The notes under the pieces are model-generated. The model was not told the DNA's origin. It did not search any database and saw only the letters and a list, made by a program, of their open reading frames with translations. The position numbers were made by a program, and so were the translations under genes. From positions 1 to 5,991 of the forward strand of contig CAINGG010000050.1 of the NCBI GenBank assembly GCA_903848435.1: 5,991 nt of DNA, in the 5' to 3' direction. The stretch comes from an uncultured Actinomycetes bacterium (GTDB lineage: Bacteria; Actinomycetota; Actinomycetes; S36-B12). Positions within the stretch are counted from its first letter, which is position 1. Every line of letters starts with the position of its first letter. Below are positions 1 through 5,684 of this stretch, piece by piece.

Positions 1-512
1 CCGACGCTCGGGAAGTCCAGCCAGATGTTGGCTCCCCGCAACCCTTCCGGGGCGGCTGCGATCAGGTAGCCGTGCTCGCTGGTCACCTGCACGCCCATGC
101 GCTGCAGTCCGGAGACATGCATGTCGAGCCCGCGCGAGCCGATGTTGTCGCCGCCCGGCAGCGCGACATCGGCCTCGCCGCACCGTGACACCAGGGGGCC
201 CAGGACGCAGATTGACGCGCGCATGCGCCGCACGAGGTCGTAGTCGGCACGGTGCTCGGGTCGCTCGGGCACGTCAATGGCCACGGTCGCGAGGGCCGCG
301 TCGTAGTCGACCTGGCAGCCGAGCCGGCGGAGGAGCTCGGCCATGATCGCGACATCGAGGATGTCGGGTACCTCGTGCAGCACCGTCCGGCCCTGCGCCA
401 GCAGCGCGGCGGCCATCAGCTTCAGGACGCTGTTCTTGGCCCCCGTGACCCGCACCGAGCCATCGAGTCGCGCTCCCCCCACGATGCGCACAGCGGTGTC
501 CGGCCCCTCCAT
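1..512 (-). CDS. murA: UDP-N-acetylglucosamine 1-carboxyvinyltransferase, N-terminal part (cut by window edge)
   Basis: MurA transfers enolpyruvate from phosphoenolpyruvate to UDP-N-acetylglucosamine in the cytoplasm, the first committed step of peptidoglycan synthesis. About 170 codons are present; the family is about 420 residues, so the rest lies beyond base 1. Visible from the ATG at 512: GAKNSVLKLMAAALL with the substrate-binding Lys26-Asn27 pair, PDILDV, MRASICVLGPLV with Arg98, and the active-site loop LPGGDNIGSRGLDMH. The loop has Asp122 where Escherichia coli has catalytic Cys115, as in mycobacterial MurA, and Gly128 where the family normally has proline (E. coli Pro121). Two in-frame ATGs (521 and 512) both lack a Shine-Dalgarno sequence; I prefer 512 because a TAGCAT -10-like hexamer ends 7 nt before it. 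The alternative start would add three residues (MAC). It is divergent from the adenosyltransferase gene. Confidence 0.95.
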   Translation of the reverse strand, partial: MEGPDTAVRIVGGARLDGSVRVTGAKNSVLKLMAAALLAQGRTVLHEVPDILDVAIMAELLRRLGCQVDYDAALATVAIDVPERPEHRADYDLVRRMRASICVLGPLVSRCGEADVALPGGDNIGSRGLDMHVSGLQRMGVQVTSEHGYLIAAAPEGLRGANIWLDFPSV

Positions 513-519
513 GCACGCC

Positions 520-525
520 ATGCTA
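520..525 (-). promoter_or_regulatory. Candidate -10 element of murA (TAGCAT)
   Basis: Read on the minus strand, TAGCAT fits the actinobacterial -10 pattern TAnnnT and ends 7 nt before the ATG whose A is at 512. That would put transcription start on the start codon, giving a leaderless mRNA, in line with the missing Shine-Dalgarno sequence. I see no convincing -35 hexamer. An overlapping TATCTA (529 to 524) is an alternative -10. This is inferred from position and pattern only. Confidence 0.35.
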
Positions 526-571
526 GATACACCGGTCCGTGCCGTGGCAGGCGCATATGACCCACGTCCCC

Positions 572-577
572 TAGGGT
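572..577 (+). promoter_or_regulatory. Candidate -10 element of the adenosyltransferase gene (TAGGGT)
   Basis: TAGGGT is a good actinobacterial -10 (TAnnnT) and lies 6 nt before the A of the ATG at 584, the distance expected between a -10 hexamer and the transcription start. The gene is therefore probably transcribed from its own start codon as a leaderless mRNA. No -35 consensus is visible about 17 nt upstream. The same bases contain AGGG, 7 nt from the ATG, which could instead be a weak Shine-Dalgarno sequence if transcription starts further upstream. Confidence 0.4.
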
Positions 578-583
578 CGGGGG

Positions 584-1162
584 ATGGTCAACCTCACGCG
601 GATCTACACGCGCGCCGGCGACGACGGCAGCACCTCGCTCGGCGACATGTCACGCACGCGCAAGACCGACCTGCGACTGCAGGCCTATGCCGACGTGGAT
701 GAGGCGAATTCGGCCATCGGTGCAGCCCTCGCACTCGGGGCGCTGCCGCCTGACGTCGTTGACGTGCTCACGCGCATTCAAAATGACCTCTTCGATGTCG
801 GCGCCGACCTGTGCAACCCGATCGTCCCGGACCCGGCCTATCCGCCACTGCGCGTGGTGCCCGCCGACGTGGAGCGACTGGAGCGCGAGTGCGATCGCTT
901 CAATGAGCGACTGGAGCCGCTGCGCTCGTTCATCCTCCCGGGCGGATCACCCGGTGCCGCGCTCCTCCATGTCGCTCGCACGACGGTGCGCCGAGCCGAG
1001 CGCTCCACGTGGCGCGCCCTCGACGAATACGGCGAGGCCATGAATCCGCTCACCGCGGCCTACCTCAATCGGCTTTCGGACCTGCTCTTCATCCTGTCGC
1101 GCATCGCCAACCTTCCCGGCGGCGACGTGCTGTGGCAGCCGGGCGCATCACGCGCCGACTAG
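584..1162 (+). CDS. pduO: PduO-type ATP:cob(I)alamin adenosyltransferase
   Basis: This cytoplasmic enzyme moves the 5'-deoxyadenosyl group of ATP to cob(I)alamin, making adenosylcobalamin for enzymes such as methylmalonyl-CoA mutase or class II ribonucleotide reductase. At 192 residues it has normal length for the trimeric PduO/MMAB family. Family marks in order: N-terminal ATP-binding loop IYTRAGDDGSTSLGD (residues 7-21), AYADVDEANSAIG (34-46), IQNDLFDVGADL (65-76), SFILPGGSPGAALLHVAR (115-132), the ARTTVRRAER helix with nucleotide-binding arginines (131-140), and YLNRLSDLLFILSR (160-173). From memory it closely resembles M. tuberculosis Rv1314c, which has the same position between atpC and murA. 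The symbol names the family; the gene is not in a propanediol-utilisation operon. It is convergent with atpC (17 bp between stop codons), divergent from murA, and probably leaderless. Confidence 0.95.
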   Translation: MVNLTRIYTRAGDDGSTSLGDMSRTRKTDLRLQAYADVDEANSAIGAALALGALPPDVVDVLTRIQNDLFDVGADLCNPIVPDPAYPPLRVVPADVERLERECDRFNERLEPLRSFILPGGSPGAALLHVARTTVRRAERSTWRALDEYGEAMNPLTAAYLNRLSDLLFILSRIANLPGGDVLWQPGASRAD

Positions 1163-1186
1163 GCCGCGATGCCAGGCCGCTAGTCG
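1156..1186. terminator. Possible bidirectional hairpin terminator between the adenosyltransferase gene and atpC
   Basis: The only space between the two convergent genes is 17 bp. The arms CGACTAG (1156-1162) and CTAGTCG (1180-1186) are a perfect 7-bp inverted repeat. Inside it, GCC (1163-1165) can pair with GGC (1175-1177) across a 2-nt bulge, leaving a 9-nt loop. Each arm contains the stop codon of one gene, so the hairpin could form in either transcript. There is no T-tract on either side, so this is not a classical intrinsic terminator, although actinobacterial hairpins without a U-tract have been proposed to terminate. Function is inferred. Confidence 0.4.
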
Positions 1187-1545
1187 AGTTGGCCTATTGC
1201 CCGCAGGCGCGCGCGTCCGCGGGCGGCAACCCGCGGATCGTCGGAGGCAGCATCGTCCTTCGCTCGCTCGGCGTCGATCTCCGACTCGAATTCCGCGGAC
1301 TCGGCAAGAACCGTCACGCCCGCCTCGGTCACCGAGAGGTAGCCCCCGTCGACCGCGATGCGAAGGTCGTCCTCGCCCTCGCGCTCGACGCGCACCATGG
1401 CATCGTCGACGAGTTGGGCGACGAGCGGGATGTGGTGGGGCAGGATCCCGATATCGCCCGAGGTCGTACGGGTGAACAGGAAGGTCGCCTTGCCCGACCA
1501 GATCCTGCGCTCGACCGCGACGATAGAGACGTCCAGCTCCGCCAT
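1180..1545 (-). CDS. atpC: F1Fo ATP synthase subunit epsilon
   Basis: Epsilon is the small central-stalk subunit that binds gamma and the c-ring, couples rotation to catalysis and can inhibit ATP hydrolysis. The 121-residue protein has an N-terminal beta-sandwich (about 1-85: IWSGKATFLFTRTTSGDIGILPHHIPLV, then VDGGYLSVTEAGVTVLAESAE) and a short helical C-terminal part (about 86-121). It keeps the I/L-D-x-x-R-A motif (Ile90, Asp91, Arg94, Ala95) linked to ATP binding in Bacillus epsilon. The helical part is shorter than in E. coli (about 139 residues in total), as in mycobacteria. It is the last gene of the operon, 34 nt after atpD. A strong Shine-Dalgarno run, GAGAGGAAGGG (1565 to 1555), ends 9 nt before the ATG and supports this start. 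Confidence 0.97.
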   Translation of the reverse strand: MAELDVSIVAVERRIWSGKATFLFTRTTSGDIGILPHHIPLVAQLVDDAMVRVEREGEDDLRIAVDGGYLSVTEAGVTVLAESAEFESEIDAERAKDDAASDDPRVAARGRARLRAIGQLD

Positions 1546-1554
1546 GTGCCTATG

Positions 1555-1565
1555 CCCTTCCTCTC
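1555..1565 (-). promoter_or_regulatory. Ribosome binding site of atpC
   Basis: Read on the minus strand the bases are GAGAGGAAGGG, ending 9 nt before the atpC ATG, in the 34-nt gap after the atpD stop. It is the clearest Shine-Dalgarno sequence in the window, so epsilon may be translated independently of atpD rather than by coupling. Confidence 0.7.
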
Positions 1566-1579
1566 AGCCCGCGCCCGAC

Positions 1580-3031
1580 CTAGATCGTGACGCCGTAGCT
1601 CGCGGCCTTCTTGGCGAGGTCGTCGAGGCCGCCGATGAGGAAGAACGCCTGCTCGGGCACGTGGTCGAACTCGCCCTTGCAGAGGCGGTCGAACGCCTCG
1701 ATGGTCTCCTTGACCGGCACCGTCGAACCAGGCTGGCCGGTGAACTGCTCGGCAGCCATCATGTTTTGGCTCAAGAAGCGCTCGATGCGCCGTGCACGTC
1801 CGACGAGCTGCTTGTCTTCCTCGGACAGCTCGTCGATGCCCAGGATGGCGATGATGTCCTGCAGGTCCTTGTAGCGCTGCAGGATGCGGATGACCTCCTG
1901 GGCGACGCGGTAGTGCTCCTCGCCGACGATGGCCGGGTCGAGAATCGTCGAGCTCGAGGCCAGCGGGTCGACGGCCGGGAAGATGCCCTTGGAGAAGACC
2001 TTGCGGGAGAGCTCGGTCGTGGCATCGAGGTGCGCGAAGGTCGTCGCCGGTGCGGGGTCGGTGTAGTCGTCAGCGGGCACGTAGACGGCCTGCATGGACG
2101 TGATGGACCGGCCTCCGACAGACGTGATGCGCTCCTGGAGCTCGCCCATCTCGTCGGCCAGCGTCGGCTGGTAGCCCACGGCTGAGGGCATGCGGCCCAG
2201 CAGCGTGGAGACCTCGGAGCCCGCCTGCGTGAAGCGGAAGATGTTGTCGATGAACAGGAGCACGTCCTGCTTTTGCACGTCGCGGAAGTACTCGGCCATC
2301 GTCAGGGCCGACAGGGCGACGCGCATACGGGTGCCGGGCGGCTCGTCCATCTGGCCGAACACCAGTGCGGTGTCCTTGAGCACGTTGGCGTCCTCGAGCT
2401 CGACCCACAGGTCGTTGCCCTCGCGGGTGCGCTCGCCCACGCCGGCGAACACCGAAGTGCCACCGAAGTTGCGGGCGATGCGATTGATCATCTCCTGGAT
2501 GAGCACCGTCTTGCCAACGCCGGCACCGCCGAACAGGGCGATCTTGCCGCCGCGCACGTAGGGCGTGAGCAGGTCGACGACCTTCAGGCCCGTCTCGAGC
2601 ATCTCGGTGCGAGGCTCGAGCTCGTCGAATGCGGGCGGGGGACGGTGAATCGGCCAGCGCTGGAAGTCGGCGCCGTAGCCCGGATCATCGAGGCACTGTC
2701 CCAGCGAATTCCACACGTGGCCCTTGACGCCATCGCCGACGGGGACCGAGATGGGACCGCCGGTGTCGGTGACCTCGGCGCCGCGCACCAGGCCATCGGT
2801 CGGCTGCATCGAGATGGTGCGCACGAGGCTGTCACCCAGGTGCTGGGCGACCTCGAGCGTGAGCATCTTGGCCATCGGGCCATAGGAGATGTCGACATGC
2901 AGGGCGTTGAACAGCTCGGGCACCGAGCCACGCGGGAACTCCACGTCGACGACGGGTCCGGTGATGCGGACGACCCGCCCAGCCTTGTCACGCGCGCTGG
3001 TGGTGGTGTCGCTCTCTTGGATGGCGGTCAT
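1580..3031 (-). CDS. atpD: F1Fo ATP synthase subunit beta (catalytic)
   Basis: Beta holds the three catalytic sites of F1, making ATP from ADP and phosphate (EC 7.1.2.2) on the cytoplasmic side of the membrane. All 483 residues are present. Order: N-terminal beta-barrel (about 19-95, GRVVRITGPVVDVEFPRG), Walker A GGAGVGKT (168-175), catalytic Glu200-Arg201 in GVGERTREG, Walker B LLFIDN with Asp262 (258-263), the family signature around PAVDPLASSS (352-361), and the C-terminal helical domain with IDELSEED (399-406), the segment contacting gamma and epsilon. From memory the C-terminal half nearly matches M. tuberculosis AtpD. It lies 23 nt after atpG. GAGGAAG stands about 12 nt before the ATG, while a second purine run, AGAGG, ends 3 nt from it, so the exact Shine-Dalgarno is unclear; the start suits the family's variable N-terminus. 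Confidence 0.98.
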   Translation of the reverse strand: MTAIQESDTTTSARDKAGRVVRITGPVVDVEFPRGSVPELFNALHVDISYGPMAKMLTLEVAQHLGDSLVRTISMQPTDGLVRGAEVTDTGGPISVPVGDGVKGHVWNSLGQCLDDPGYGADFQRWPIHRPPPAFDELEPRTEMLETGLKVVDLLTPYVRGGKIALFGGAGVGKTVLIQEMINRIARNFGGTSVFAGVGERTREGNDLWVELEDANVLKDTALVFGQMDEPPGTRMRVALSALTMAEYFRDVQKQDVLLFIDNIFRFTQAGSEVSTLLGRMPSAVGYQPTLADEMGELQERITSVGGRSITSMQAVYVPADDYTDPAPATTFAHLDATTELSRKVFSKGIFPAVDPLASSSTILDPAIVGEEHYRVAQEVIRILQRYKDLQDIIAILGIDELSEEDKQLVGRARRIERFLSQNMMAAEQFTGQPGSTVPVKETIEAFDRLCKGEFDHVPEQAFFLIGGLDDLAKKAASYGVTI

Positions 3032-3054
3032 GATCCTCTTCGCTTCCTCGTGAT

Positions 3055-3981
3055 CTAACTTGCTGCCTCGGCGAGAGCGTTCGCTCCGCCAACGATTTCA
3101 CTGATTTCCTGGGTGATCTGTGCCTGTCGCTCGCGATTGGCCATCAAGGTGAGCACCTTGATGAGGTCGTCCGCATTGTCGGTCGCCGCCTTCATGGCGC
3201 GCCGACGGCTGGCTGACTCCGATGCGGAGGACTCGAGCAGGGCCGAGAAGATCCGCGTGGCGATATAGCGCGGGAGCAGAGAGTCGAAGAGCGTGTTGGC
3301 GTCGGGCTCGAAGGAGAACAGGGTTCGCGGACCGGACGACTCCTCCTCGACGTACTCCACCTCCATCGGCGCGATGCGCCGTGCCTCGGCGTGCTGGGTG
3401 AGCATCGACCGGAACTCGGTGAACACCAGGTGGAGCTCGTCGACTCCCAAGATGCCGTCGTCGCCCGGGTCGTCGCCCACGTCGTCGGCTCCCGACATGA
3501 AGGCGGCGACCAGGAAGTCGGCGACCTCCTGGGCGTGCTCGTAGGTGGGCTTCTCGGAGATGCCGGTCCAGGACTTGGTGATGGTCCAGTTGCGGAAGCT
3601 GAAGTAGCTCAGCGCCTTGCGGCCGATGACGTAGAGGACCGGGGTCTTGCCCTCCTTGCGCAGCAAGGCCATGAGCTCCTCGGCCTGGCGCAGGACGTTG
3701 GCGTTGTAGCCACCGCAGAGACCGCGATCAGAGGAGACCACCAGCACGCCCGCACGCTTGGGCTCCGCGCGAGGGACGAGCAGCGGGTGATCGAGCGCCG
3801 ACTCAGCCGCGAGGTTGGACAGCATGTTGGTGATCTCCGCTGAGTAGGGGCGCGCGGCCTCCACTCGGGCCTGCGCCTTGGCGATCCGCGACGTCGCAAT
3901 GAGCTCCTGGGCGCGAGTGATCTTCTTGATCGACTCGGCGGAGCGAATGCGGCCGCGAAGCTCGCGTAGGGTCGCTGCCAT
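3055..3981 (-). CDS. atpG: F1Fo ATP synthase subunit gamma (rotor shaft)
   Basis: Gamma is the coiled-coil shaft that turns inside the alpha3beta3 hexamer and links it to the c-ring. The 308 residues have the N-terminal helix (ATLRELRGRIRSAESIKKIT, residues 3-22), the Rossmann-like middle (VLVVSSDRGLCGGYNANV, 79-96) and the C-terminal helix with the signature of the family (MKAATDNADDLIKVLTLMANRERQAQITQEISEI, about 263-296). Between Phe161 and VDELH is an acidic insertion, residues 164-179, rich in Asp, at the place of the mycobacterial gamma-loop. The gene starts on the last base of the atpA stop codon (TAATG), so translation is probably coupled to atpA; only a weak GAAGAAG stretch precedes it. 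Confidence 0.98.
   Translation of the reverse strand: MAATLRELRGRIRSAESIKKITRAQELIATSRIAKAQARVEAARPYSAEITNMLSNLAAESALDHPLLVPRAEPKRAGVLVVSSDRGLCGGYNANVLRQAEELMALLRKEGKTPVLYVIGRKALSYFSFRNWTITKSWTGISEKPTYEHAQEVADFLVAAFMSGADDVGDDPGDDGILGVDELHLVFTEFRSMLTQHAEARRIAPMEVEYVEEESSGPRTLFSFEPDANTLFDSLLPRYIATRIFSALLESSASESASRRRAMKAATDNADDLIKVLTLMANRERQAQITQEISEIVGGANALAEAAS
3451..3486 (-). repeat. 12-nt in-frame tandem repeat inside atpG, encoding DDVG-DDPG-DDGI
   Basis: On the minus strand three 12-nt units follow each other: GACGACGTGGGC, GACGACCCGGGC and GACGACGGCATC. The first two differ at two bases; the third keeps GACGAC and then diverges. They encode residues 166-177 of gamma and place an Asp-Asp pair every four residues in the acidic loop. 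The likely origin is replication slippage in an unconstrained surface loop. Confidence 0.75.
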
Positions 3982-5627
3982 TACTTCTTCTTCGGAGCCG
4001 GCTTGCGCACCTGCACGGATTCCTTCTCGACGTCGGCCTCGTCCATCGCCTCGACCTGCTCATCAGGGATGACCGAGCTGCCGTCGGATGTCGCGAAGCC
4101 CTTCTTGAAGTCGTTGACCGCCTCCACCAGCTGATGCTCGGTCTCCTCGCTCAGCTTCTGGGAATCCCGAATCTCGGCCAGGATCGCCCCGCGGGAGGCC
4201 TTGATGTGCTCGATGAATTCCGTCTCGAACCGCGAGACATCGGCCACCGGCACCGAGTCGAGGTGGCCGCGCGTGCCGAGCCAGATGGCCACGACCTGGT
4301 CCTCGACAGGCATCGGGGTGTACTGCGGCTGCTTGAGCAGCTCCACGAGCCGAGCACCGCGCTCGAGCTGCGCCTTGGAGACCTCATCGAGGTCGGAGGC
4401 GAACGCCGCGAAGGCCTCGAGCTCGCGGTACTGCGACAAGTCGAGGCGCAGGGAGCCGGCGACCTCCTTCATCGCCTTGATCTGCGCGGCACCTCCGACA
4501 CGGGAGACCGAGACGCCGACGTTGATGGCCGGTCGGACGCCCTGGTTGAACAGGTCGGTCTCGAGGAAGCACTGGCCGTCGGTGATCGAGATGACGTTGG
4601 TCGGGATATAGGCCGAGATGTCATTGGCCTTGGTCTCGATGATGGGCAGGCCGGTCATCGATCCGGCACCGAGCTCGTCCGAGAGCTTGGCGCAGCGCTC
4701 GAGAAGGCGCGAGTGCAGGTAGAAGACATCGCCGGGGTAGGCCTCGCGACCCGGGGGACGCCGCAGGAGGAGCGAGATCGCGCGGTAGGCCTCCGCGTGC
4801 TTGGTCAGGTCATCGAACACGATGAGGACGTGCTTGCCCTGGTACATCCAGTGCTGGCCGATGGCCGAGCCGGTGTAGGGGGCGAGGTACTTGAATCCGG
4901 CCGGATCAGAGGCGGGAGCCGCAACGATGGTGGTGTACTCCATCGCGCCGCCCTCCTCGAGGGCGCGACGCACGCTGGCAATCGTGGTGCCCTTCTGGCC
5001 AACGGCGACGTAGACGCAGCGCACCTGCTTATTGGGATCACCCGTCTCCCAGTTCTGCCGCTGGTTGAGGATGGTGTCGACGCACACGGCCGTCTTGCCG
5101 GTCTTGCGGTCGCCGATGATGAGCTGACGCTGGCCGCGACCGATCGGGGTCATGGCGTCGATCGCCTTGATACCGGTCTGGAGGGGCTCGTGTACGCCCT
5201 GGCGCTGCACGACCGATGGAGCCTGCAGCTCGAGCGGGCGGCGAGCCTCCGAGGTGATCTCGCCGCGGCCGTCGATCGGCTCACCGAGCGGGTTGACCAC
5301 GCGACCGAGGAAGTCGTCACCCACGGGCACGGAGAGGACCTCGCCCGTGCGACGCACGGACTGCCCCTCTTCGATCTTCTCGAAGTCACCGAGGATGACC
5401 GCGCCGATGCTGTGCTCGTCGAGGTTGAGCGCCATTCCCATGACGCCCCCGGGGAACTCGAGCAGCTCCTGGGCCATCACGGTGGGCAGGCCCTCGACGT
5501 GGGCGATGCCATCGCCCGCGTCGATCACCACGCCCACCTCTTCGCGACCCGTGCCGACCTCGAGGCTCGAGACGTAGTTCTCGATGGCGCCCTGGATGTC
5601 CTGAGCGGAGATTGTCAACTCTGCCAT
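3981..5627 (-). CDS. atpA: F1Fo ATP synthase subunit alpha
   Basis: Alpha alternates with beta in F1, binds non-catalytic nucleotide and gives the arginine finger to the catalytic site. Its 548 residues run: N-terminal helix binding delta (1-25), beta-barrel (about 28-95), Walker A GDRKTGKT (172-179), Walker B HVLIVFDDL (266-274), arginine finger Arg376 in VGVSVSRVGGAAQ, C-terminal helical domain with YRELEAFAAFASDLD (400-414), then an extension of about 36 residues beyond the E. coli end (513-548, bases 3984-4091) that is first acidic and then basic (VRKPAPKKK). This tail occurs in mycobacterial alpha, where it suppresses ATP hydrolysis. The gene follows atpH by 48 nt. AGAGGAAG (5645 to 5638) lies 10 nt before the ATG and supports the start. 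It overlaps atpG by one base. Confidence 0.98.
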   Translation of the reverse strand: MAELTISAQDIQGAIENYVSSLEVGTGREEVGVVIDAGDGIAHVEGLPTVMAQELLEFPGGVMGMALNLDEHSIGAVILGDFEKIEEGQSVRRTGEVLSVPVGDDFLGRVVNPLGEPIDGRGEITSEARRPLELQAPSVVQRQGVHEPLQTGIKAIDAMTPIGRGQRQLIIGDRKTGKTAVCVDTILNQRQNWETGDPNKQVRCVYVAVGQKGTTIASVRRALEEGGAMEYTTIVAAPASDPAGFKYLAPYTGSAIGQHWMYQGKHVLIVFDDLTKHAEAYRAISLLLRRPPGREAYPGDVFYLHSRLLERCAKLSDELGAGSMTGLPIIETKANDISAYIPTNVISITDGQCFLETDLFNQGVRPAINVGVSVSRVGGAAQIKAMKEVAGSLRLDLSQYRELEAFAAFASDLDEVSKAQLERGARLVELLKQPQYTPMPVEDQVVAIWLGTRGHLDSVPVADVSRFETEFIEHIKASRGAILAEIRDSQKLSEETEHQLVEAVNDFKKGFATSDGSSVIPDEQVEAMDEADVEKESVQVRKPAPKKK

Positions 5628-5637
5628 GGTTCTTCGT

Positions 5638-5645
5638 CTTCCTCT
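5638..5645 (-). promoter_or_regulatory. Ribosome binding site of atpA
   Basis: Read on the minus strand the bases are AGAGGAAG, ending 10 nt before the atpA ATG, a slightly long spacing. It is the best purine-rich match in the 48-nt gap after atpH and fixes the atpA start at 5627. Confidence 0.6.
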
Positions 5646-5660
5646 TTGTCTTAGTGGTTG

Positions 5661-5684
5661 GCTAGTCGGGTACCGCTAGTCGGG
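5661..5684 (-). repeat. Short direct repeat spanning the atpH stop codon
   Basis: CCCGACTAGC occurs twice on the minus strand (5684 to 5675 and 5670 to 5661), separated by GGTA, giving a 14-nt period. The first copy holds the last two codons and stop codon of atpH (CCC GAC TAG). The second is out of frame with it and lies in the gap before atpA. It looks like a small duplication of the atpH end. Confidence 0.7.

Noticed and set aside
83..355. Minus-strand open frames in the first 520 bases other than murA
   Set aside because: They are Arg/Ser/Pro-rich shadows; the murA frame with GAKN and LPGGD motifs is clearly the coding one.
554..559. CATATG palindrome in the murA/adenosyltransferase gap as an operator
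   Set aside because: A single 6-bp palindrome with no longer flanking symmetry is too short to support a regulator site.
1009..1590. Plus-strand open frame of 193 codons running from inside the adenosyltransferase gene across atpC
   Set aside because: It crosses two well-supported genes in other frames and has no domain signature; the convergent gap leaves no room for a real gene such as DUF2550.
1358..2185. Plus-strand open frame of 275 codons opposite atpD and atpC; a similar one of 261 codons at 2273-3058
   Set aside because: Both mirror the codon pattern of the conserved minus-strand genes and encode nothing recognisable, as expected where stop codons are rare in GC-rich DNA.
3448..3489. 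The Asp-rich gamma loop as a calcium-binding (EF-hand or RTX-like) motif
   Set aside because: The spacing DDVGDDPGDDG does not match the EF-hand D-x-D-x-D-G loop or the RTX nonapeptide, so a named metal-binding motif cannot be claimed.
4134..5654. A 506-codon open frame on the plus strand opposite atpA
   Set aside because: It is the GC-rich antisense shadow of atpA: low-complexity Leu/Asp/Arg/Gly/Val-rich translation, no recognisable domain, and fully covered by a certain gene.
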